From: Calliphora vicina
Taxonomy: Eukaryota > Arthropoda > Insecta > Diptera > Calliphoridae
DNA length: 64,000 nucleotides
NCBI RefSeq assembly: GCF_958450345.1
Contig: NC_088780.1
Span: forward strand, 32,387,667 to 32,451,666
Direction of reading: 5' to 3'
How positions within the stretch are numbered: position 1 is the stretch's first letter; the number at the start of each line of letters is the position of its first letter. The position numbers were made by a program, and so were the translations under genes. The notes beneath the pieces are model-generated. The model was not told where the DNA came from and made no database searches. It saw nothing but the letters and a program-made list of their open reading frames with translations. Shown here piece after piece: positions 12,121 to 24,097 of this stretch.

Positions 12121-13175
12121 ATCAATATAATATTTAAAAAGCCAACTCATGGATTATTTTTAAATTTTCTTGTATGTGCTGCAGTAAAATTTGATTTCTT
12201 TGATTTGTCACCCAGCAATTGTTTATTGAACAACATCAAAAGTACCCCCATAATAATATAGATGTATTGTTAACCGGAGACTTCTCATCACCCTTAGTAA
12301 AAAAATAACTTCACATTATATTTGTAAAAAATTTTAATATTTTATTAATTTTTATTTGTTTAAAATATTAATTATATTATTTAATTACTCTGTTCGTTAT
12401 ACAAAAATATACGTTTTATTTAAATTTAAAAATAAGGCTAAATTTTAGTGTTTTAAAGGTAAACATTTTATGTAAATTCTACTACTATTAATATGTTCAT
12501 ATGTATTTTGGATAGTGGGATGTTTGTGAACCTCTTAATTTATTATCGATACTAAATTAAAAATAAAAACGTGTCATTGATATATAATATAGATGATAAT
12601 ATACGTATTATAACAAACATATTAATAATTAGAAAGCCTAAATATTTAACATTTTTAAAAATAATTATAAAATATTAAAACACACGCCCAAATCTTAGAT
12701 TAAGAACAGATATAAATGACATGTCAGGTACTTTAAAATATTAATGGCAGTGACTAAAAAACAAACTTAAAGAATTAAGGAAAATAAGAGGTGAAAAAAT
12801 AACTAAATAAATTTTTAAACAAAATTAGAACTGAAAACAAATCCAACAAAAATTAAAGAAAAATAAGGAAAAAAACTAAAAAATTAACTATTTAACTAAA
12901 TTCATAAATAAAGTAAATAAACTTAAACTGAAAACACAGGAAACAAAAATTAAAGAAACTAAAGAAAAAACATTATAGGAAATTTAGGAAAAAAAAAACT
13001 AACTAAATTCTTAAACAAAAATTAGAGAACTTAAATGAAAATTATAAAAATTTAAACTCAAAATTTTTTTTTGAAATAAATAAGGAGTAAACGGTAAATT
13101 GCTTTAAGCAATAGATAAATACACAAGCTTGGTTAAAAATATAATCAAACTTATTTGAAAACTTTTTAGTAAAGT
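12121..13175. other. AT-rich intergenic stretch
   Basis: Apart from a short repeat remnant at its left edge, I see only A/T runs and simple-sequence drift (12760-13040 is rich in AACTAAA-type words). No coding frame is supported. Confidence 0.5.
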
Positions 13176-13522
13176 TGGGTTGATTAACAACTCGACAATT
13201 TTGCGTCTCACTCTGACATGTGTGTGAAGTAAGGCTTCGTAAGGCCATTTAGATGGCGGAGTATAACGACTCACAAATTGAAAGGTTATCGCACGTCGAT
13301 TAACGTAAGTCCCTAGTCGACCTATATCTTCATATAGGAAGCTGGAACGCTAAAATCTTGTTATTAAAATCAAGAGTACTCCACCAGTTCATACGTCGAG
13401 TTATATATAAATGGTACTCCACCAACATCGATGAGTTTTTCTTCAAATTAAAAGAAACGCGGTTTGTGTAAACGACGTAGAACAAGAACGCGACGCAAAA
13501 TTGCGAATTGTTAATCAACCCA
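13176..13522. mobile_element. MITE with TGGGTTGATTAACAA ends
   Basis: TGGGTTGATTAACAA at 13176 is matched in reverse at 13522 (TTGTTAATCAACCCA). The inverted match continues into GCAATTTTGCGTC-like sequence for about 31 bp. The middle is less AT-rich than its surroundings. Target duplication not resolved. Confidence 0.65.
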
Positions 13523-14415
13523 TACCTACTTTGCGACTGTCTTTGAAAACTACCAAATAGTAATACAATTTACCATAAACTGAACAAAAAATACAAGAAA
13601 TAAAAATTAATGCAAAATAAAGGACTAAAGAAAGAAACTTAAAGAAAAAGAAATATAAAATTGGGATAATAGTTAAACAAAAAAATAAAACCAAATTAAA
13701 AAATACAATACAAATTCTTTAAGATTGTAGAAATTTAAACAGAATTAAATAAAATTTATGTAAAAAAATAAAAAGTATTTTTGTTTAAAAAATTCAAAAA
13801 ACAAATTTTGCTAAAAATTTGTAATACTGTTAAAAAACAATGCTGCTATTATTATTGACTGTTTATTTTAAAATTAATATTGTATTATAGGCTTAGTTTA
13901 GCCAACACTGGTAAATTTTTAATTTTACGAAAATATTTCGAAATGCTTTGATTTGCCAATTTCTGAAATGATAATGGAAAATTGAAGACAATAATCATAC
14001 AGAAAATTTGTGGTAAATGATCATAATAATTAATATTTATTAAGATCTAAATAGGGATGTGGGATTTGATTAATCGTACATCCCCAGTTCTAAATAAACA
14101 AGTATGTATGAACTATTTACTATTTGTTAATATATAAATAATTTAGTTTTAACACAGTATCTACATACGGTTGTTTTGAAAAATGTTAGTTCTTGTTTGA
14201 ATAAGAAGGTCTACGAATAATAATCAACATTACTTTATTTAAAAGTCAAGAGATTACATTTTAATGATTCTTTCTGCATACAAAATGTTTGTATGCTAAG
14301 TAAAGGCATGTTATGCTGAAAGTCTTTACTATGCGAAGCCAGTGTTTGAAATACCATCGAGGAGAAAATTCAGCAATACAGGAAATCTTTACTAAGGGAG
14401 TCGGTGTTGGAACTA
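13523..14415. other. AT-rich intergenic stretch
   Basis: No gene or element recognised. Confidence 0.45.
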
Positions 14416-15271
14416 CCGGGTGGTCCAAACATAATGCACGATATTAATTGTGAGTCACACCTTAACGTCAAGTGTTTTGACCAACTTAATTTGACATTTC
14501 TTTGTTTCAGTGTTTGACAAATTCAAACAATGGAGAGGTACACAATTGAGCAGCGCGTTAAGATTGTTGAAGCCTTTTACGAAAATGAACGTTCAAATCA
14601 AAATGCATTTCGTGAACGTAATAGATCAAATGTGTCCACAACCGGGAAAATTTTGCGCAAATTTCAGCAAACCGGGTGTGTTGGAAATGTGAGTGATTGT
14701 TGAAAAGCCGATGCCTCACCAAAAAGTGACTGGTGCGGTTTAGGGTACTTCTTCGAAAATGAGCAGTTACGGCAAGCAGTTAACGTGAATGGTGTTCGTT
14801 ATGGCGAGATGATAACGGACTTCTTGTGGCCATAAATTGAGTATATGGACCTGGACGATATGTGGCTCCAACAGAATGGTGTCACTTGCCTCACAGCAAA
14901 CGAAACAATAGCTCTTTTGCACGAGAAATTCAACGGCCGTTTCGACACGATCTTGTGATTTGACATCTTTCTTTGGGGATATTTAAAAGAAAAAGTGTAC
15001 GTCAATAAGCCAAGAACAATTCAAGAGCTAAAGGATGACATAATTCGAAACATTAACGACATTGAACTTCAATTATGTTTCAAAGTCATTGAAAATATTG
15101 ACCATCTGATAGAGGTATGCCACCGAAGCCGTGGCGAGCATTTGGCCGATATTTTGTTTCACACATAATTGTCATAGATCCTTCTATCATAATAAAAAAT
15201 ATTAAGATAATTCTCTGAAAACTTTGTGTTTTATTTACAATAAATATCGTGAGTTTTGGTTGGACCACCCT
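14416..15271 (+). mobile_element. Mariner-like element, internally deleted
   Basis: Ends GGGTGGTCCAA (14418) and TTGGACCACCC (15270) are inverted, with a TA dinucleotide on each side (14414-14415, 15272-15273) as expected for mariner/Tc1. From ATG 14532 the frame reads a helix-turn-helix N-terminus (MERYTIEQRVKIVEAFYENE, then TTGKILRKFQQTG). After a deletion it reads a C-terminal part (LQQNGVTCLTANETIALLHE, FLWGYLKEKVYVNKP, CHRSRGEHLADILFHT). The catalytic DLTPLD segment before FLWG is missing, and stops occur, so it cannot make active transposase. Confidence 0.85.
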
Positions 15272-16546
15272 TAGTATGTTTTCAATATTTGTATTTGAAA
15301 TAGGAAAGTTAGTTAAAATATGAAATTGAATAAATAAATTAATGTTGGATACATTCTCAACAAATTTGTGTATCATTGGAGCAACACTCTTTCACTCTTT
15401 AAAACTGCTCGGCAGTTTATTAAACAAAACTGACAGGCCCTTTATCATCCATCGATTTGCCACAATTGATGTAAATTAAAACAATTTTTATAACCCTGTA
15501 GTCCATCTGGATAGTCAATTATTCGTTTTTGAAATCACTCAATTAACAGAAAACCAAAACAGAGGGGTTATTTTGTAATTCGTTACGAAAAGAAAATCGT
15601 TCCAAATTGTATGCTTAAAATACATGGTATTTCGAAAATGCTTTCTTTGGAATTGAATTACACAATAACCCACAGCTCTCACTCTTAATTCGGAATTAAA
15701 AATGCCAGCCATTCATTCCATAAATCCATTCCCAACATCTAATTCTTAAGCTTGATTCAGATGCTTAGAATTCATTCATCGTTAAATTAATTCATAATGG
15801 AATTATTTCATAACAAAATTCATTCAATGGTACGATTTTTGACCTAATCCGAAGTCGAATTCTACAAAGTTATAATGGAAAAGTGATTCTACACAAACAA
15901 GGAAAATATATACATTGTTAGCAAAATGTTAAACAAAAGTTTTAAGAATAGTTATAAAGAACAAACATGATTTGAAAATAAACAAAACAAAAAAAAAATA
16001 CATTTTTCATTATTGGGAAAAATTAGTTTAGTGCAAAAATTATTATTTTTTATTACTTCTATTTCGTAATTGAATTTTCGATAAGTATTCAAGAAAAAAA
16101 AAATAGTCCTGGTGTATAAGTCCTTATAAAATAATTAGTTTAAAACAACATTCTTTACATAATGTTAGACACACAAAACATAAATGTTAATTTTTTGACT
16201 AATATACAAATATACTTTTTAAAATATTTACTAAAACCTTAAATTATACTTAATTAAAATTCTTAAAATTAATACATAACTTAAATAAGACCTATTATTA
16301 TTAAAAATTATTGCATAATACTAACCGATAACCTCTATTGTAAGTAAAATTGAACTTTTCTGTATTTTGCTTTAAATGTTAATGGTGAATTAAATTCATT
16401 TTGTACAGCCGCCCAAAACTACCACAATACACATACATATACGTTTTAAAACGTACATGCAGATAGACAGACAGTCACATCACAAGGAACACAAGTAACT
16501 AAATTTGTAAATGCAAACTATATACATAAACAAGTCATTAGTAACG
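15272..16546. other. Intergenic region and Cap-H2 3' flank
   Basis: AT-rich, no coding frame supported. The distal part should hold the 3' UTR of Cap-H2 (transcribed right to left). Confidence 0.5.
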
Positions 16547-19500
16547 TCATGATGTGGTCATTTCATCTATTGAAAAAATGCCAGAATCATGATCATCACT
16601 TCTTTTCTGTACCTTTTCGATGGGCTGTAGCGTTTGTATTTTATTGATGTTGACATTAAACAAGGCGGTATTTATATATTGAGCTTGACGGCTGGTGCAG
16701 GGCATCATATTTATGTCGCTTACTGCAGCTGGGGGTGTTATAATTTGTACATCTTCTATCAGGTGTGGCAACTCATTGTGTCGGCTAATTGCTGGTGTTG
16801 TAGTTGTTATTTCTTTAGGCTTCTTTTCGGCTATTAGAGAAGTTATTGCATTATCACTATTACGTTTTAGTGATGTTTTTGATTTTTTAGTTGCTTTTTT
16901 ACTGCTTTGTAGTTTTATTAAAGGCTCATCTTCCTCTTCATCTACGACCTCTTGAATTTTCCCCATAATGGGCTTTTCTTTTGTTTTCAGCTTTGCTTTG
17001 TTATCACTTGCTTTTTGTTTATTATCAATCATACCTATATTATCCTCTATAGCTACCGTATGACGTTTTGTACTTAATAATTTCAAGTGTATATCATGCC
17101 AAGAAGAAGGCTTCTCTGAGGATTTATTGTCTATAGAGATTTCTATATTGCTTTGATTTGCCAGCAATAGAGTGGAAAGAAAATATCTGGATACATACGA
17201 GTTATCTTTACTATCCATAATATCATGAAAAGAGGCTGCAGGACGATTTGACGAGGTAGAGCTAGATTTAGATACATTCGCAGATTCTTCATTAGAGTCA
17301 GTTACAGTTTGTACTGTTTCGATAATTTCGGAGCCCAATTTGAAAACATCGAAATGATGACGCTCTCTCGATTTAGCTAATATGGGCTGCAAATGTTCGT
17401 GCCATTGTTGGATCTGAAAGATAAATACGGGATTGTGTTAAAGTTTAAAACGATAATGTAAAGATTTTAATTAAAATCAATGAATTTAGAATTTGTATTT
17501 ATATTTTATATAAAATTCTAAATAATAACTAAAATTGGTTAAAATACTTTTTTTTCAGTTAAACAAATTCGATATTAAGTTCGAAAAGTTGTAAAACACT
17601 TTAAAGCACTAAAGATTATATTTATTTTGTTATTTTCCAAGACAATAATACTGTAAAATGAATTTTAAAACATTTTCGGTAACTTCGAAAATTTCAAAAT
17701 TAAGTTCGAAAAATTCGAAATTCATTTTTTAGCTTCAAAATAACTTACTAAAGCTTTGTAACTCAAAATCAATGCCTCAAATATTTTAAAATTGAATTAA
17801 ACTATGTTTTTAACATCAAAATTATGTTCGAATTATTTTAAAATACTAAAAATAGTGCATTTTTATATTTTTGAAACAAAATTAATGTTTTACACAATAA
17901 AATAATTTATATTAGTTTTTAAAAAATTTTGAAATTAAATCCGAAAATTAAAATTATAAAAAAACAATATTTTGGAATTATTGAAGTTCGAAAAATTTGA
18001 TGATGTTTTCACTCCCTAAAATATTTATTTTATTCAGAGTATATTACTATTCAGAAAATAAAAAATTTATGAATTTTTAAACATTTTGAGAAACTTCGAA
18101 ATTAAGTTCGAAACATTAAAATTTCATTTTGAAGCTTAAAAATTAGTTACTAAAGTTATTTGTACTCAAAATCATCTTTTAAAATATTTTAAATTTGATA
18201 TAAACGGGCCTTTTTTAGCTTCGAAGTTGTGTTCGAAAAATTTTAAAACAATTTTTTTTATAATTTTTTTAAACAAAATTAATAAAATTTAGATTCTGTT
18301 TTCTATTACTTTTTAAAAGAATTCAAAATTAAATCGGAAAGATTCGAAATTAATTTTTAAAGATTCGAAATTAATTTTTAAGCATTAATACTAGTTACTA
18401 AGGGTAGGGTCACACATGGAAAATATAGCTAATTTGACTTATTCGAAATTTTATTCCAAAAGATAACTAACTAAAATAATTTTAAAGCACTAATAATTCG
18501 ATTTTTTGTAATATTTAAAATCAAAATTAATTCTTTATCTAAAAAATATTATATAAAAAATATTTCGAAATTAAGTTCGAAGATTAAATTTTAGAATTTC
18601 TAAAAAGTTCAAAATAATGGCTGAAATGTGTTTTAAATAATAATACAAAACTATTTTTTTTATTTAAAAAATAAATTTCGAAATTAAGTTCGAGAAATTC
18701 GAAATTTATTTTAAAGCTTTAAAATTATTTCTAAATCTTTTTGATGTCAAAAATCTGCGTTTAAATATTTTCACAATTTTAGTAAATCTGAACTGCTGGA
18801 AATAACATATTTGGGAATTTCGAAATTAAATTGAAATATTTTAATGCACTTAAATATAAATATTATTTTTTGTTATTTTGTTTAAAAACTACTTTTTTAT
18901 TTTAAAATTTGTTTAATTTCCTATTCATATATTTTTTTTTGTGAAATTTCAAAGGATTTTTTATCTTTGACTTACCTTAGTTTTGATTCCCTGAGTTTCC
19001 AAATTCAACATTTCATCATCATCGGAATCATCATCATTTTCCATAATGTCATCATTATCACATTCAGCCATAGAATTATTAGCAAGGTCTAATTTTTCTT
19101 TCAACAATTCTTCAGCACTTTTTTTAGATTCATCTGATTTCGAGGATTTATCGCAAGGCGTTTCAATATCACTATCTTTTGGAATTTCATTCCCACATAC
19201 ATCAGTGGCTTTTTGTTGAGATTCGGGCTCCGTACTTTCCGGACATTCTGCACTACAAGCTGGAGTTTCTGTAGAGTTTTCCGTTAACACCATATTTGAG
19301 TCTTGTGTATTTGTTAAGGGCTCCGTACTTAGAGCACTTTCTTCAGTACAATCTTGAGATTCTGTACTTTGCGCACTTCCTTCTGTACATATTTGCGTTT
19401 CTGTAGAGTTCTCCGTTAACACCATATCAGACTCTTGCGTATTATTTGTCGCGGAGTTTTCTGTGGTAACACATTCCGAATTATCCATACTACTTTGGGT

Positions 19501-22500
19501 TTGCAATTTTTCCGATTCTTCTATTGTTTCACTACAACTTGCCTCCGTGTTGGGTTCCTTGTTTCCATTTTCTGGTGTTTCATTATTTCCTTCCAGTTCA
19601 GTAGTTAAAACCTCTCTAATTTCATCCGGCAGCTGATTTAATAAACTTTCCGTACTTTGTTCACAGTTATTTGGTGTTTCATCTAGATTAATAATCCTTT
19701 TGCAGTTCTCTACTGCAGACGTTTCTACCTCTTCGAATATAATTTCTAATGTTTCCTTTTCCGGCGTCAAATTGTTAACATCCACCCCAACACCCGAATC
19801 ACGACTTAAACGACATACATGTTTTATTATTAAAGTCTCCTGTTCCTCTTCAGTAAAACCACAAAATTCAGCACAACTGTCGCTGTCATCATCATCCTCG
19901 TTATCCGAAAAGCCACAAAAATCCGAAGAATGTCCCGGACTATAGGGCGGTGACATACAAACACCGCTCATATCGGTATCGTTAAGAGAAAACCATTGTG
20001 TTAGTTGAGGGGTACGTACCACGCGTGCTGGAGCTTCGTTTCTACAACGTTTTAAAGAGCGCTAAAGGGAAAATTATGTAAATTAATAAAATAAACAAAT
20101 AAAATATTGAAGAGGTAAACTTACCGCTTGCAGATATAAATCCATTTCAGGTCCCAATTTAAATAAAATTTTTCTTCTTACTAGTTTTTCGGGTAATTTA
20201 AAAATATTAAATAATAAATTTTGTTTTTTAGGTGTTGTTATCACAGGCACTTTAAAGGTTTCATAACTAAAATGTTCCATAATGTCATCTCTCATTTCAA
20301 GGGCTTCCTTTAATTCATCATCCATATATATGGTTACATCTTTTCTCTCCACTCCCGGCAATATATTAGCGGCCTTAATGACGGGTGACAACAAACGACA
20401 TTCATTGTCTTCTAAATCTGAAAGGTAAACACCTTCATCATCCGTGTGTGGTAGTTCTATACGGATTTGGTTGTTATCTAAAAAAATAATATTGAGAAAA
20501 TATGTAAATTATATTTCAATTATTTGGTTTTTTGTATGACAAACCTTTATCCAGTTGTGGCTCAACATCAATTTGATTTAAATTTTCCCTAGACATGGCT
20601 AAATTTTCTGTTGAAATCGAATGATGTCTATCATCTATTAAGGCAGAGTCTTTTCTATTGTCTGTGGCTTTACTAAGTTCAGCAGGATTATCTGTTTTAT
20701 TTTCATCCCCTTCTTTTATGGTTTCCAAATTTTCGTTTGCTTCTGTTGTATTATTTTCTGTACTACTGGTTTCCAAAACTCCACTTGTTTCAGCGATGCC
20801 TTCCTGTGTTGTATCCAAATTTTCATTTGCCTCGGTTGTTGTATTATTTTCAGTATTGCTGGTTTGATCTAATACACTAGTACCCAAAGCAGAATCATTT
20901 TCGAGTTGTGTTTCCGAGTTATTTAAAGATTTGTTGGCTTCTGCTTCTACATTTGTATCATTAAGGCTTTCCGAATTTGTTGTTATATCCAGATTTTTTG
21001 TAGTATCTGTTGTTGCATCGTTACTTTGATCTAATACACTAGTACCCAAAGCAGAATCATTTTCTTGTTGATTTTCCGTTGTATTTAACGAATTGTTGGC
21101 TTCTGCTACATTTGTATCATTTAGATTTTCCGCTTCTGCTGTTGTATTATTCTCTGTACTGCTAGTTTGATCTAACACACTAGTACCCAAAGCAGAATCA
21201 TTTTCTTTGTTAGCCTCTGCTGTATTTGTATCATTTAAATTTGTTGCATCCAGCTGTGTTGTCTCCAATATGTTATTTGTTTCATCCAATATACTTTGAC
21301 CTAAACCAGAATCATTTTTGCCATTTATATTGGAGGAATCCAAATTCTCTTGGGACTTATTTGCTGGATCTAAGTCCTCATTTGTGCTATTGTTTGCCGC
21401 ACTACAATCCAGCATAGTTTGATCCAATTCCGAAACATTTTTAACATTTATGGAATCATGTTCTTGCAAATTATCCGCTGGGTCTTTTGGATCATTTGTT
21501 ATAACAGTTTGTCCTTCCGCTGGGCTTACTGTGTCTTCGTCTAGTTCTGCTGATTTTCTTTTTTTAGCTTTCATGTCTTGTTGTAGCACATAATTCTCCA
21601 AACGTAGATATTTCTGAACATATGCTTCCGATAGAGGCGGCCAACTGCGATCTGTATTACAGGCTTCATCTTCCATTTCCTCTTGCTCGTCCATGTAGTC
21701 TTTCATTTTGAAATGCAAACGAAAGTTTATATCCGGCACCAGGGTATTGTAACGATGTTCTATATGATAGGTAAATAGTTTGTAATTCCTTTTCGTATCG
21801 ATATCTTCTTCATTTTCCAAATCATAGATGGTGGCATGTTGCCATCCAGCCGGATGTATTTGTTGTTCCATTTCAATATTACGCAGTAATGATTTGGGTT
21901 TTTGTGCCGATTTTGGTACGGCAAAACGTTTCTCTTCCGTTAGCTTTTTGAATTTTTTCGGTGTTAATTCAACTTCATAGGGATCACTCGGAGCTTCTAA
22001 TACTCGTTTTCGGCCTCTTTTGGGCTTTTCGGTGGGTGCAGCATTTTCGGTTTGTTGTTGTTCTCTAAAAAAAAATATTGAAAATATGTGTTTTAAATGA
22101 TTTTCTATGTTTTAATAAGCTTTTAAACATATTCCTTCTATGATTTTAAAAATCTATAACAAAAACTTGGTTTCACATCCAACGGCTTTTAACAGACTGA
22201 CAGATAAGTTATATCGGTTCCGCCATCTAATCTACAATATTTATAACTTATGGGGTCGTAACTGAAAAATGTGGAAATTACAAAAGGAATTTCATACTTA
22301 TATATACCCTTAACGCATCAAGGATTTTATATAAATCTGATTTTTCATATAATTACCGGTTTTTAATCCCAAAAAGATCTGTTAAAAAAATACTATTTTT
22401 CATGAGAAAGTCGAATTCCAAACCGAAAATTTCCAACAATATTAATTTTTTTGAAAAATGCTATAAAAATAAATGCATTTAATCATAGGGTCAACAATAT

Positions 22501-24097
22501 GACTTTAATTACATTATTGTCAGAACTCTTTCAGCATAATTTTTTTAAAAAGGCTATACAAAAAAGTGATAGCGATATTTGTTTAAAGTAAACATAATAA
22601 TTTACTGATAATGAACAAAAAAAATGCCGGCCTAATAATAAAGTAAAATAAAAATTTATGTTTGTAAAACAGAGATATTTGTAATTTTGTTGGAACACTT
22701 AAATTAGAAGCAGTTTAAGTTAAATTTCTATATCATTATTATTGTAATTATATTTTTAATTAATTTTATAAAAGCCTTTTGATTGCTCTAAAAAAAACTG
22801 ATATCAATGGACCGAAATACAATATGTTTTTTTTGCACGAATATAGTTCTCATTCGTGCAAAAAAAAAAGATATTCTGATTAAGAGATATTTCTTCCGAC
22901 TTTGACCCATTTTCGGTCAAAATTTCTATAGCGTTATATACATCGTTGGAACGTAATCTAGATATAGACTATAAATTTAAGTAGTCGTGGTTTTTGCTTA
23001 TATTTCAGGCATTTGTGAGCCGATTTTGACGAATTTAAATAGCGGATATATTGATATATCAATGAAGAATGTAATCTATATGGGGGCTTTGGAAAGATGC
23101 TTTTAAGAGATACCCGGACATGGCTATATCGACTTTATAACGATACTGAATATAAACGCTTGGTCGCAAATGAAAAATATATAAAATCATAAAGGAAATA
23201 TGAAGGTTATAAAACGGTATTTGTAAATTCCTAAAAACATGGAATTATTGGAAAATCCCGTTAGCACCCTGGTACTAATTTGTATATTTAAATTCCCATC
23301 TTTAATTAAATTTATGTTAACTTACAATTTTTGTTTTTGTAGCTCTTCATCGGCATTTGATAATGTTAGAATTTGTCTCTCCACTAGACTTTGTACGTAA
23401 TCAACACGTTTGGAATAGATTTTTGATGAATTAACCAATAGAAGACCAGCTTCGTTTAAAACTAAATCACTACTAATGCCCAAACGTTCAAAATAATCCA
23501 AATACTAAAAAATATAAAAAATAAAATATTTTAAAAGAATTCAATAAAACTAACTCATTAATACTTACATATTTTAATGATACATTAAAATCTGTAGAAT
23601 ATTCTGCATGTTCGGCCAGTTCAATTAATAGTAAAACGATATTCTTTTGGCTGGGTTCCTCTTCAACGGTGTGTATTAGTTTTGATACCCGGGAATTGGG
23701 ATGTTTGCTAGCAGCCCGTAAAATATCAGTTAAAGCATCAGCTAAGGAAGAAATACAAGAAATTCTTATTGCAACCATAATAAACTTTCCGGCCATTTAA
23801 AAAAACTTAATTAATTCAAATATTTAAACACACATTCAATTGCACACGCACTTTCGCTCATACTTAACGAAACACACACACATAAGTATACAATTATGGA
23901 AATGCATTTTATCAAGTTTTTGTTAGTGTTTTATTACAGAAAAAAAACTGTAGTTGTTGTACAACAATATATAAACAAGACCTGATACACAAACAAACAC
24001 ACACTCACACACATCTACCCATATTAATATGAAAAAGAACAAGCATGGACCTCCTCTGATTTTTCAAAGAAAATTGATTTAATTTCCACTTACCCAT
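16547..24097 (-). CDS. Cap-H2: Condensin II kleisin subunit Cap-H2
   Basis: Kleisin of condensin II, bridging the SMC2/SMC4 heads; in Drosophila it drives interphase chromosome compaction and pairing loss. Minus-strand exons: 24097-24094 (ATGG only), 23741-23569, 23504-23326, 22064-20545, 20477-20125, 20061-18976, 17413-16547; all joins keep frame, giving about 1393 residues, far longer than human NCAPH2 (about 605). N-terminal kleisin match: ISSDLVLNEAGLLLVNSSKI then YSKRVDYVQSLVERQIL. Middle: LEAPSDPYEVELTPKKFKKL and a conserved WQHATIYDLE block. C-terminal winged-helix match: IQQWHEHLQPILAKSRERHH, YVSRYFLSTLLLANQSNIEI, LKLLSTKRH. The extra length is long Asn/Glu/Ser/Thr-rich linkers in exons 3 and 5. 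The last residues contain DSGIFS, a canonical beta-TrCP/Slimb degron form. An alternative start exists at 23796 (see findings). Confidence 0.93.
17414..18975 (-). repeat. Cap-H2 last intron with degenerate TTCGAAATTAAGTTCGAAA repeat
   Basis: The words TTCGAAATTAAGTTCGAA, GAAATTCATTTT, AAAGCTTTAAAAT and TACTAAAG recur irregularly (near 17700, 18090, 18350, 18560, 18680, 18815). This looks like an old, highly diverged tandem array. No coding capacity. Confidence 0.6.
20868..21320 (-). repeat. In-frame degenerate tandem repeat in Cap-H2 exon 3
   Basis: The minus strand codes NDSGLGQSILD once and NDSALGTSVLDQ three times, with intervening Asn/Thr/Glu-rich spacers containing LNDTN and AEAN. A further diverged NVSELDQTMLD lies just upstream in the protein. 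The DNA word GTACCCAAAGCAGAATCATT is identical in the three NDSALGTSVLDQ copies, showing fairly recent duplication. Unit length is roughly 40-60 codons. Confidence 0.8.
22180..23220 (+). mobile_element. Two decayed mini-me-like fragments in a Cap-H2 intron
   Basis: Fragment one (22180-22330) keeps TTATGGGGTCG, ACTGAAAAATGTGGAAATTAC and TATATATACCCTTAACGCATC. Fragment two (22900-23220) keeps TTTGACCCATTTTCGGTCA, CATTTGTGAGCCGATTTTGA, GGGGGCTT and CGGACATGGCTATATCGAC. Both lie opposite to the gene's strand. Confidence 0.55.

Noticed and set aside
15086..15376. 96-codon minus-strand frame
   Set aside because: It is antisense to the 3' part of the mariner relic, where the plus strand gives recognisable transposase.
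18961..20022. Separate acidic Ser/Glu-rich protein of 353 residues
   Set aside because: Splice sites at both ends join it in frame to the Cap-H2 exons, so it is exon 5 of that gene.
20516..21871. Separate Asn/Thr-rich protein
   Set aside because: The frame continues upstream to an acceptor at 22065 and is exon 3 of Cap-H2.
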